Of a stretch of 64,000 bases of DNA, positions 17,076 to 24,496 are shown one piece after another. How positions within the stretch are numbered: the first letter of the stretch is position 1; the number at the start of each line of letters is the position of its first letter. The DNA comes from Streptomyces sp. 2114.4. Its GTDB lineage: Bacteria > Actinomycetota > Actinomycetes > Streptomycetales > Streptomycetaceae. The position numbers and the translations under genes were made by a program. The notes beneath the pieces were generated by a model, which worked only from the letters and a program-made list of their open reading frames with translations, searched no databases and was not told the DNA's origin. The stretch is from assembly GCF_900187385.1 (NCBI RefSeq), contig NZ_FYEY01000001.1, positions 4,154,001 to 4,218,000 on the forward strand. The letters run 5' to 3'.

Positions 17076-17390
17076 TCAGCCGGCCCGTAGGTGCTGACCA
17101 CGGGAAATGCCGGGGGCGAACCGTGGATCGACGGTCAGGGCCGTCGCTCCGACGGGTTCGGCCAGCGCACGCAGGGCGGGCTCGGAGAGCCTGACCCAGG
17201 GCTGATCGCTGCCGAGGGCCGCGGCGAGCCGCTGGGGCGAGGTGAAGCCGACGGCGGTACGGCCGCCGCGCGGAGTACGGAACAGGCGGGCGGTGCAGCC
17301 CGCGGGGCCCGACCGGACAGGGACGAAGAGAAGCCCGGCCGGGACACGTTCGGCAGGCTCGGGATCTTCCGCGTACAGAAGGTGGGACAC
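17076..17390 (-). CDS. SAV_915-like protein
   Basis: 104 residues from GTG at 17390, with GAGGAG about 7 bases upstream; longer in-frame starts are less likely. The pattern AGLLFVPVRSGPAGCTARLFRTPRGGRTAVGFTSPQRLAAALG and the C-terminal Pro-rich end match the small SAV_915-type family of streptomycetes, whose function is unknown. These are often adjacent to a LysA-type decarboxylase, as here, which suggests a partner role. It is probably the first gene of the decarboxylase operon. Confidence 0.7.
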   Translation of the reverse strand: MSHLLYAEDPEPAERVPAGLLFVPVRSGPAGCTARLFRTPRGGRTAVGFTSPQRLAAALGSDQPWVRLSEPALRALAEPVGATALTVDPRFAPGISRGQHLRAG

Positions 17391-17899
17391 GGCGTTGCTC
17401 CTCGAGGGGACCTCGGCCCCGGACCGGTGGGAAACGCGTATGCCGGGGCTCGGCCCTGACGCTATTCCCGGGGAACCGGGCACTCCGCCGGCCACTGACG
17501 CGTCATTGACGGGTTGTGGACGCTACTTGACGCGATGCTGCTGCCTGGTGACCGATTGTGTATCAGTGGTGACACCGGGGCGCAGTGCGTGCGGTCGGGA
17601 CGGTCCCTGGTGCGTGCGCTTTCTGCCCCCGTCCGCCGATCGCACGCCACCGCCGCCGGGCTCAGCCCGTCCGCCGGCCGCGGTCCCCCCTCTCGGGTGC
17701 GTTCCCCATGCCTTCCTTTCCTCCCTTTCCTCCATTCGTGTTGCCGTCCGTTGCTGTCTTGCTGTCTTGCTGTCTGGGTCGTCGCGTCGCCATACGGCGG
17801 CCGCTGCCCCGTATTGCCGACGCCACCGTGCGGTCCGCGGCACCTGTTCTCCCCGCCACGGCGCTCCCGGCGGCGCAATCCGACGCGCGCTAGCCTCAA
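17391..17899. other. 509-base divergent intergenic region
   Basis: No gene is supported. It lies between the divergent SAV_915-like and AsnC-type genes, so both promoters must be here. A pyrimidine-rich stretch (about 17711-17780) contains CTTTCCTCC runs and three TGCTGTCT units (17752-17775). Frames crossing it have Arg/Pro-rich, non-protein-like translations. Confidence 0.6.
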
Positions 17900-18337
17900 A
17901 TGGTGAAAATCGACGGGAAGACCGGCGGCAAGGCCGGCGGGAAGACCGACGGAACGTTCCAGGGAAGAACCACCGGTCAGGCCCCCAGCGGCCCCGGCAG
18001 CCCCGGCGACCCCGCCGGCTTCGATGCCCTCGACCGCCGGCTCGTGCATGCGCTGCAGCCGGGCGGCCGGGCGCCGTTCAGCCGGATCGCGGCGGTGCTC
18101 GGCGTCTCCGGCCAGACCGTCGCCCGCCGCTACACCCGGCACGGCGCCGGCGGCGCGCTCAAGGTGCTGGGGCTCGCCGATGCGCAGGCACTGGGCTACA
18201 TCACATGGATGGTGCGGGTCCAGTGCGCACCGGACGCCGCCGTTTCCGTGGCCGAGGCGCCGGCCCGCCGTACGGACACGTCCTGGGTGAGTCTGATGTC
18301 CGGCTGCACCGAGACCGCCGCCGGACGCCGACGGTGA
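17900..18337 (+). pseudogene. truncated AsnC/Lrp-family regulator
   Basis: 145 residues. After a Gly/Lys-rich start, DALDRRLVHALQPGGRAPFSRIAAVLGVSGQTVARRY is a clear AsnC helix-turn-helix. VSVAEAPARRTDTSWVSLMSG begins the first ligand domain, but the frame then runs into ETAAGRRR and stops. Full-length Streptomyces relatives have about 330 residues with two ligand domains, so roughly 180 residues are missing. The stop overlaps the GTG of the rhomboid-like gene as GTGA, which looks like a deletion scar. A shortened, still DNA-binding product cannot be excluded. Confidence 0.6.
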
Positions 18338-19101
18338 GACCGCTGCTGGAGCCGCCGCGCGGCGGCCGCCGGCCGTGGCCCGGCAACCCCCTGACCTGGG
18401 TGAAGGACTGGGTACGCAGCAGTCCCGGCACCCATATCTGGCTGCTGGTCATCGGCGTCACCAGCCTGGTCATCGCCTCCGCGTCCGAGGGACTGGGACA
18501 GTTCCTCATCCACCGCACCAGCAGCAACATCCACGAGCTGAACGAGCATCCGCTGCCGTCGCTGCTCATCAGCGGCTTCTGGATCGAACGCCCGTCGTCC
18601 TTCCTGCTCTACGTGGTGATGTTCGAGCTGCTGCACGCCAACGTGGAGCGCTGGATGGGCAGCATGCGCTGGCTGCTGACCGTCGGCGGTGCGCATATCG
18701 CCGCCACCCTCGCCAGCCAGGAGCTCGTCCTGCTGGCCATCGAGGGCCACCGGCTGCCGCGTTCGATGACCCATGTCGTGGACATCGGGGTCTCGTACGG
18801 GCTGGCCGCGGCCGCCGGTGTGCTGACCTACCGGCTGCTGCCGCCCTGGCGCTACGGCTATCTCGTCGCGGTGCTGGTCTTCTTCGGCATCCCGCTGACG
18901 ACCGGGGCCTCCTTCACCGACTTCGGCCATGCCATCGCGCTGACCATGGGCTTTACGGCCTGGCCGCTGACCCCGTCGGCAGCCGGCACACGGCCGGAGC
19001 AGGACGCGGCACACCAGGAACCCGCCGCCGGGAAGCCGCCATCGCGCCAAGCCCCGCCCCCGCCCCCGGAGCCGGGCCCGGAGGACCGTCAGGAGAGGTA
19101 A
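18334..19101 (+). CDS. rhomboid-like membrane protein
   Basis: 255 residues from GTG at 18334. Six or so membrane helices. Features of rhomboid proteases are seen: HANVERWMG after the first helices, a Ser in DIGVSYGLAAAAGVL (GxSx position) and a His in TDFGHAIALTMGF, compatible with the Ser-His dyad, so it may be an active intramembrane protease. The C-terminal 60 residues are Pro/Ala-rich and cytosolic. It overlaps the end of the convergent HAD gene by 13 bases. Catalytic competence is inferred from these residues only. Confidence 0.8.
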   Translation: MRPLLEPPRGGRRPWPGNPLTWVKDWVRSSPGTHIWLLVIGVTSLVIASASEGLGQFLIHRTSSNIHELNEHPLPSLLISGFWIERPSSFLLYVVMFELLHANVERWMGSMRWLLTVGGAHIAATLASQELVLLAIEGHRLPRSMTHVVDIGVSYGLAAAAGVLTYRLLPPWRYGYLVAVLVFFGIPLTTGASFTDFGHAIALTMGFTAWPLTPSAAGTRPEQDAAHQEPAAGKPPSRQAPPPPPEPGPEDRQER

Positions 19102-19904
19102 AGCCGCTCCAACACCACCGCGACCCCGTCCTCCTCGTTGGAGGCGGTGAGTTCGTGCGCGACGGCCTTCAGCTCGTCATGGGCGTTGGCCATGGCCACT
19201 CCGTGGGCGGACCAGGCGAACATCGGGATGTCGTTGGGCATGTCCCCGAAGGCCAGGGTCTCCTTGGCGGTGACGCCCAGCCGGCGGGCGGCCAGCGACA
19301 GTCCGGTGGCCTTCGTCAGGCCCAGCGGCAGCAGTTCGACGATGCCCTCGCCGGCCACCGTCACGCCCACCAGATCCCCGGCGACCTGCCGTGCGGCCAG
19401 CGCCAGCGCATCGTCGTCCAGGTCGGGATGTTGGATGTAGACCTTGTTGAGCGGTGCCACCCACAGCTCGCCGGGGTCGTCCAGCATGACGTGGGGCAGC
19501 GAGCCCTCGTGGACGCGGTAGCCGGGGCCGACCAGCACCTCGCCCTCCAGACCGTCCCGGCTCGCCGCCAGATACAGCGGGCCGACCTCCGCCTCGATCT
19601 TGGCCAGCGCGAGACCGGCCAGCTGGCGGTCCAGCGTCACCGAGGTCAGCAGGCGGTGCTCACCGGCGTGGTAGACCTGCCCGCCCTGTCCGCACACCGC
19701 GAGGCCCTTGTAGTCCAGGGCGTCGAGGATGTGCCGGGTCCAGGGCACGGCGCGGCCGGTGACGACGATATGCGCCGCGCCCGCCGCGGTGGCCGCGGCG
19801 AGCACCCGGCGGGTGCGCTCGGAGACGGTCTCGTCGTGGCGCAGCAGCGTCCCGTCGAGATCCGTCGCGATGAGCTTGTACGGCAGCGGAGCGGATGAGC
19901 TCAC
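19089..19904 (-). CDS. HAD-superfamily hydrolase, Cof type
   Basis: 271 residues from GTG at 19904. Motif I LIATDLDGTLLRHDE has the nucleophile Asp; VVTGR is motif II; the end has AFGDMPNDIPMF, motif IV. The large cap domain between them is that of Cof-type sugar- or nucleotide-phosphate phosphatases. The GTG overlaps the serS stop (GTGA), so the two genes are coupled. The substrate is unknown. The serS-HAD pairing is conserved in streptomycetes to my knowledge. Confidence 0.9.
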   Translation of the reverse strand: MSSSAPLPYKLIATDLDGTLLRHDETVSERTRRVLAAATAAGAAHIVVTGRAVPWTRHILDALDYKGLAVCGQGGQVYHAGEHRLLTSVTLDRQLAGLALAKIEAEVGPLYLAASRDGLEGEVLVGPGYRVHEGSLPHVMLDDPGELWVAPLNKVYIQHPDLDDDALALAARQVAGDLVGVTVAGEGIVELLPLGLTKATGLSLAARRLGVTAKETLAFGDMPNDIPMFAWSAHGVAMANAHDELKAVAHELTASNEEDGVAVVLERLYLS

Positions 19905-21190
19905 TTGGCGACGGGCTCCAGGATCTCCCGGCCGCCCAGGTAGGGGCGGAGCACCTCGGGGACGCGCACGGAGCCGTCCGCCTGCTGGTGGTTCTCGAAG
20001 ATCGCCACGATCGTGCGCGGTACGGCGCAGAGCGTGCCGTTGAGGGTCGCCAGCGGCGAGACCTTCTGCTTGCCGTCGACGGTCTCGCGCATCCGGACCG
20101 AGAGCCGCCGGGCCTGGAACTCGTCGCAGTTGGAGGCCGAGGTCAGCTCGCGGTACTTGCCCTGGGTGGGGATCCACGCCTCGCAGTCGAACTTGCGGGA
20201 GGCCGAGGCGCCGAGGTCACCGGTGGCGACGTCGATGACCTGGAACGGCAGCTCCAGACCGGTCAGCCACTGCTTCTCCCAGTCCAGCAGCCGCTGGTGC
20301 TCGGCCTGGGCGTCGTCCGGCGCGACGTAGGAGAACATCTCCACCTTGTCGAACTGGTGGACCCGGAAGATGCCGCGGGTGTCCTTGCCGTAGGTGCCGG
20401 CCTCGCGGCGGAAGCACGGCGAGAAACCGGCGTAGCGCAGCGGCAGCTTGGCCGCGTCGACGATCTCGTCCATGTGGTACGCGGCGAGCGGGACCTCGGA
20501 GGTGCCGACCAGGTAGTAGTCGTCCTTCTCCAGGTGGTAGACGTTCTCCGCGGCCTGGCCGAGGAAGCCCGTGCCCTCCATGGCGCGCGGGCGCACCAGG
20601 GCGGGGGTCAGCATCGGCGTGAAACCGGCCGCGGTGGCCTGCGCGATGGCGGCGTTGACCAGGGCGAGCTCCAGCAGCGCGCCGATGCCCGTGAGGTAGT
20701 AGAAGCGGGAGCCGGACACCTTGGCGCCGCGCTCGACGTCGATCGCGCCGAGCAGTTCGCCGATCTCCAGGTGGTCCTTGGGCTCGAAGCCCTCCGCCGC
20801 GAAGTCGCGGATCGTGCCGTGCGTCTCCAGGACGGTGAAGTCCTCCTCGCCGCCGACGGGGACGTCGGGGTGGACGAGGTTGCCGAGCTTCTGCAGCAGC
20901 GCCTGCGTCTCCTCCTTGGCCTCGTCCTGTGCGGCGTCGGCGGCCTTGACGGCGGCGGACAGCTCACCGGCCTTCTTCAGCAGCACGGCCTTCTCGTCGC
21001 CGGAGGCCTTGGGGATGAGCTTGCCGAGCGCCTTCTGCTCGGCACGCAGCTCATCGAAGCGGACGCTGGACGACCTGCGCCGCTCGTCGGCGGAGAGAAG
21101 CGCGTCGACGAGTGCGACGTCCTCTCCACGGGCGCGCTGGGACGCGCGCACACGGTCGGGGTCCTCACGGAGCAGGCGAAGGTCAATCAC
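19901..21190 (-). CDS. serS: seryl-tRNA synthetase
   Basis: 429 residues, normal bacterial length. Charges tRNA-Ser (and tRNA-Sec where present). The N-terminal MIDLRLLREDPDRVRASQRARG and following helices form the coiled-coil arm that binds the long variable arm of tRNA. Class II motifs: GTSEVPLAAYH; motif 2 FSPCFRREAGTYGKDTRGI; SASNCDEFQARR; and motif 3 TLNGTLCAVPRTI. The start matches the family N-terminus. Its promoter must lie in the 750-base spacer that also holds the DnaA boxes. Confidence 0.98.
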   Translation of the reverse strand: MIDLRLLREDPDRVRASQRARGEDVALVDALLSADERRRSSSVRFDELRAEQKALGKLIPKASGDEKAVLLKKAGELSAAVKAADAAQDEAKEETQALLQKLGNLVHPDVPVGGEEDFTVLETHGTIRDFAAEGFEPKDHLEIGELLGAIDVERGAKVSGSRFYYLTGIGALLELALVNAAIAQATAAGFTPMLTPALVRPRAMEGTGFLGQAAENVYHLEKDDYYLVGTSEVPLAAYHMDEIVDAAKLPLRYAGFSPCFRREAGTYGKDTRGIFRVHQFDKVEMFSYVAPDDAQAEHQRLLDWEKQWLTGLELPFQVIDVATGDLGASASRKFDCEAWIPTQGKYRELTSASNCDEFQARRLSVRMRETVDGKQKVSPLATLNGTLCAVPRTIVAIFENHQQADGSVRVPEVLRPYLGGREILEPVAK

Positions 21191-21939
21191 CCCACCAGGC
21201 TACCGGGCCTCGCTCCGCCCCTCGACGCGATATTCACCGGCATGTCATTTTGCCCGTTTTGGGCAATTTATTCCCCTGGGGTCGAGAGAGGGGAAACGGG
21301 TGGGAAATGCGCGCGCATTCCGTGCCGCGGATGGCCGGGCAAGGGGTCCTCGGTGCGGTCGGCGGGAGTCTTTGCGGGACCCGTCGGCGGCCTTCGCGGC
21401 GTCCGTCACGAGATCTTCGCACTGTCCGTGATGAGGCTTTCGCGGTCCGGGTGCCGGGTGATCCACGGTGTGGACAACGGGAGTTGAGGGGGTGCCGGGG
21501 CGGGGTGCGAGCCCCGATTCTCCCCTGGTTATCCCCTGGAAATCCTCGGTTGTCCACAGGGGGCAATGGTTTCGGGATCGTTATCCACAGGCTGTGTGTG
21601 AGATCTGTGGAAGCCGGAGCGGATCATTCCGCCCCCGAAATGCTCGGCTATGGATTCCTTGCCCAAACCCCGTTCACGCACTCTTTCGTGTGGGATTACC
21701 TCGCCCTAAAGGATTGATCACGTGAATTGTGCTGACGGCGCCCGGCGTGCGGTGCTGTGGAGTGGTGTGTGGTCAGTAGGGCGATATGTCGACTCTGTCC
21801 GACTCTCATGTCGACTTACCCACAGGTCGAGAACCGAGCCTGTGGATAACTTTGTGGATAACCCACAGCCCTTCCAAAGCTGCAGGTCGCGCTGCTCCGC
21901 AGGGCCCGCGGGCCGGGCCGCGGAGCCCCCGTCACCGGC
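21191..21939. other. 749-base non-coding spacer with DnaA boxes
   Basis: No convincing gene: frames here have poor codon bias. It holds the serS promoter region, is richer in A+T than its surroundings, and contains six DnaA-box-like 9-mers listed as a separate feature. Near 21786-21815 the sequence GTCGACT appears repeatedly (TATGTCGACTC, CATGTCGACTT). Confidence 0.7.
21469..21861. promoter_or_regulatory. cluster of DnaA boxes outside oriC
   Basis: Six 9-mers: TGTGGACAA (21469, minus orientation), TTGTCCACA (21550, plus), TTATCCACA (21581, plus), TTACCCACA (21816, plus, one mismatch), TGTGGATAA (21841, minus) and TGTGGATAA (21853, minus). TTGTCCACA is the preferred Streptomyces DnaA box. The last two are 12 bases apart and form a pair. 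No dnaA, dnaN or parAB genes are nearby, so this is not oriC. DnaA-box clusters that titrate DnaA and restrain initiation have been reported in S. coelicolor; this may be one. Confidence 0.75.
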
Positions 21940-22866
21940 TCAGCCCCGCCCGTCCATGCAGCGCGCCAGCCAGTCCGACGCCTCGGTGAACGCCGCGTCC
22001 GTCATCTGCCGCCGCACGCTCGGCGACGCCTCGTCCGCCCGCGGATAGGAGCCGAGGAACCGCACCTCGCGGCAGACCCGCTTGAGACCCATCAGCACCT
22101 CGCTGACCCGGCGGTCGGTGACGTGCCCCTCGCAGTCCACGGAGAAGCAGTAGCGGCCGATGCCCTCACCGGTCGGCCGGGACTCGATCCGCATCATGCT
22201 CACCCCGCGCACCGCGTACTCCTGCAGCAGTTCCAGCAGCGCACCGGGGTGGTCCTCGGCCAGCCACAGCACGACCGAGGTCTTGTCGCTGCCGGTCGGC
22301 GCAGCGGGCCGGGCCGGGCGGCCCACCAGCACGAAGCGGGTGGCCGCGTTCTGCGCGTCATGGATGTCGGTGACCAGCGGCTCCAGACCGTAGGTCGCCG
22401 CCGCGAACTCGCCCGCGAAGGCGCCGTCGTAGCGGCCCTCCTGCACCAGCCGCGCGCCGTCGGCATTCGAGGCCGCCGACTCCCATACGGCCTCCGGGAG
22501 TTGGGCCGCCAGCCACTTGCGCACCTGCGGCTGGGCGACCGGGTGCCCGGTCACCGTCTTCACATCGCTGAGCGCCGTACCGGGGCGGACCAGCAGCGCG
22601 AAGGCGATCGGCAGCAGCACCTCGCGGTAGATCATCAGTGGTCGGCCGGCGGCCAGTTCGTCGAGCGTGGTGGTCACCCCGCCCTCGACGGAGTTCTCGA
22701 TCGGCACCAGCGCCGCGGCGGCCTCACCGTCGCGCACCGCGTCCAGGGCGGCCGGGACCGACACCATCGGCACCAGCTCGCGGGTCGCCGCCTCGGGAAG
22801 CGTGCGCAGCGCGGCCTCCGTGAACGTGCCCTCGGGGCCGAGGTAGGTATAGCGGCTGGCCGACAT
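21940..22866 (-). CDS. pheA: prephenate dehydratase
   Basis: 308 residues from ATG at 22866. Converts prephenate to phenylpyruvate in phenylalanine synthesis. YTYLGPEGTFTEAAL is the start of the PDT domain, VPIENSVEGG follows, and the catalytic TRF motif is in NAATRFVLVG. The C-terminal ACT domain (GALLELLQEYAVRGVSMMRIESRP) has the ESRP motif that binds phenylalanine for feedback control. It lacks a chorismate mutase domain, as is usual in actinobacteria. The next gene on the same strand starts about 170 bases away. Confidence 0.97.
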   Translation of the reverse strand: MSASRYTYLGPEGTFTEAALRTLPEAATRELVPMVSVPAALDAVRDGEAAAALVPIENSVEGGVTTTLDELAAGRPLMIYREVLLPIAFALLVRPGTALSDVKTVTGHPVAQPQVRKWLAAQLPEAVWESAASNADGARLVQEGRYDGAFAGEFAAATYGLEPLVTDIHDAQNAATRFVLVGRPARPAAPTGSDKTSVVLWLAEDHPGALLELLQEYAVRGVSMMRIESRPTGEGIGRYCFSVDCEGHVTDRRVSEVLMGLKRVCREVRFLGSYPRADEASPSVRRQMTDAAFTEASDWLARCMDGRG

Positions 22867-23032
22867 GGATAAGGACTCCCTCGCGTGACTGCGGGGGCAC
22901 CCCGCCGATCTTCTCCCTGTCCTGCCACGATACCCAGCCCCGCGGAACCGGGCGGGACTTCTTGGGAGGGCCGGGCCCGGGGGCTGCCCGCCCGGGGCCG
23001 GATCCCCGGCCCGCTGGCAGCGGCCGGCTCCC

Positions 23033-24496
23033 TCAGCCCTCCAGCAGCGGCCGGCCCACGTAGTCGCCCGGTCCGGCCGCCGGGGGCACCGCGTAGAGCC
23101 CGCTCGCCTCGTGCCGCAGGAACCGCGACAGCGCGTCCCCGCGGTCCAGCTTCCGCTGGACCTGGGTGAAGGCGCGCAGCGGATCGGCCTGCCAGCAGAC
23201 GAAGAGCAGCCCCGCGTCCGGAGCCCCGTCCTCCCGGAACCCGTCGTGGAAGGAGAACGGGCGGCGCAGCATCGCCGCGCCCTGGTTGGACTCCGGCGCC
23301 GCGATCCGCGCGTGCGCATTGGCCGGGATGACCGGCAGCCCGTCGGGGCCGTTCGCCTCCAGCCGCATCGGGGTGGTCTCCGAGCCGCCGGTCAGCGGCG
23401 CACCGTCGTCCTTGCGGCGCCCGATGACCCGCTCCTGTTCGTGCCGGGAGCGCTTCTCCCAGTCGTCCAGCAGCATCCGGATCCGGCGGACGACGGCGTA
23501 CGAGCCGCCGTGCATCCAGGCCTGGTCGGCGTCCCGCCCCACGAAGATCCGCTCGTCGAAGTCCTTGTCCGACGGTTTGGGGTTGTTGGTGCCGTCGATC
23601 TGGCCCATCAGATTGCGTGCGGTCATCGGGCGCGCGGTGGCGCCCGGGGTGCGGTTGAAACCGTTCATCTGCCAGCGCAGCCGCGCAGCTCCGGCCGCGT
23701 CCTTCTGCAGTGCGCGCAGCGCGTGGAAGGCGACCAGCGCGTCATCGGCGCCGATCTGTATCCACAGATCTCCGTTGCTGCGCCCGGCATCCAGCGCATC
23801 GGCCGAGAAGTCGGGCAGCGGATCGAGCTGTACGGGGCGCCGCTTCGTCAGGCCCGTACGGCCGAAGAAGCTGTGGCCGAAGCCGAACGTGACGGTCAGC
23901 GAGGACGGGCCCGCGTCGAGCGCGACCCCCGTGTCGGCGTCCGGGGTCCGCCCGGCCATCAGCTCCTCGGCCGTCCGCGACCAGCGGCGCAGCAGCGCGG
24001 CGGCGGCCTTGCGGTCCGCGTCCGGTGCCAGGTCGAAGGCGACCAGATGCCCCGTGGCCTGCAGCGGGGTGGTGATCCCCGCCTGGTGCCCGGCGCGGGC
24101 CGGCCGGAACGGTACCTCCGTAGATCCGATGCTGGTCACGGCCTTGGCGGCGCCGTCCTGCGGGCCGGACTGCGCGGCGGCGACCCCGATGGCGCCGCCG
24201 GCCCCGCCGACGACCAGCCCGGCCGCGCCCGCCGCGCCGACGCTGCCGAGCAGCCGGCGACGGGAGAGCTCCGGAGAGGGGGCGGGCGAGGGGGAGCGGT
24301 CGGTTTCGGGCGCCGGGGCGGCGGCGGGTGCGGGCACGCCTGGTGCGTTGCCCGCCCCGGCGGCCCCGGGCGCGCCCGCGGACCGGGCGCCCGGGGCCTT
24401 CCCGGACACCGCCTTCCCGGACGGCTTCTTACCGGGCGCCGCCTTGCCGGGCGCCGCCTTGCCGGGCACCTTCTTGCCGGACGTCTGCTTGCTCAT
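23033..24496 (-). CDS. efeB: Tat-exported DyP-type haem peroxidase (EfeB/DtpA-like)
   Basis: 487 residues from ATG at 24496, which overlaps the copCD stop (TGATG). A twin-arginine motif LSRRRLLGS at residues 78-86 is followed by a hydrophobic stretch, so folded export is expected. DyP features: NLMGQIDGTNNPKP (GxxDG with distal Asp), AHARIAAPESN with the proximal His and the Arg in MLRRPFSF. In S. lividans the homologue DtpA works with copper chaperones in maturation of the GlxA radical oxidase. Odd: about 77 residues of Lys/Pro/Ala-rich sequence precede the Tat motif, including five KAxPG-like repeats (residues 13-36). Confidence 0.92.
   Translation of the reverse strand: MSKQTSGKKVPGKAAPGKAAPGKKPSGKAVSGKAPGARSAGAPGAAGAGNAPGVPAPAAAPAPETDRSPSPAPSPELSRRRLLGSVGAAGAAGLVVGGAGGAIGVAAAQSGPQDGAAKAVTSIGSTEVPFRPARAGHQAGITTPLQATGHLVAFDLAPDADRKAAAALLRRWSRTAEELMAGRTPDADTGVALDAGPSSLTVTFGFGHSFFGRTGLTKRRPVQLDPLPDFSADALDAGRSNGDLWIQIGADDALVAFHALRALQKDAAGAARLRWQMNGFNRTPGATARPMTARNLMGQIDGTNNPKPSDKDFDERIFVGRDADQAWMHGGSYAVVRRIRMLLDDWEKRSRHEQERVIGRRKDDGAPLTGGSETTPMRLEANGPDGLPVIPANAHARIAAPESNQGAAMLRRPFSFHDGFREDGAPDAGLLFVCWQADPLRAFTQVQRKLDRGDALSRFLRHEASGLYAVPPAAGPGDYVGRPLLEG

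Noticed and set aside
17514..17906. 130-codon frame in the spacer before AsnC
   Set aside because: No ribosome site, and its composition follows pyrimidine-rich repeats and not protein.
21191..21939. Chromosomal origin (oriC)
   Set aside because: Several DnaA boxes are present, but dnaA, dnaN, rpmH and parAB are absent and the number of boxes is far below that of a Streptomyces oriC.
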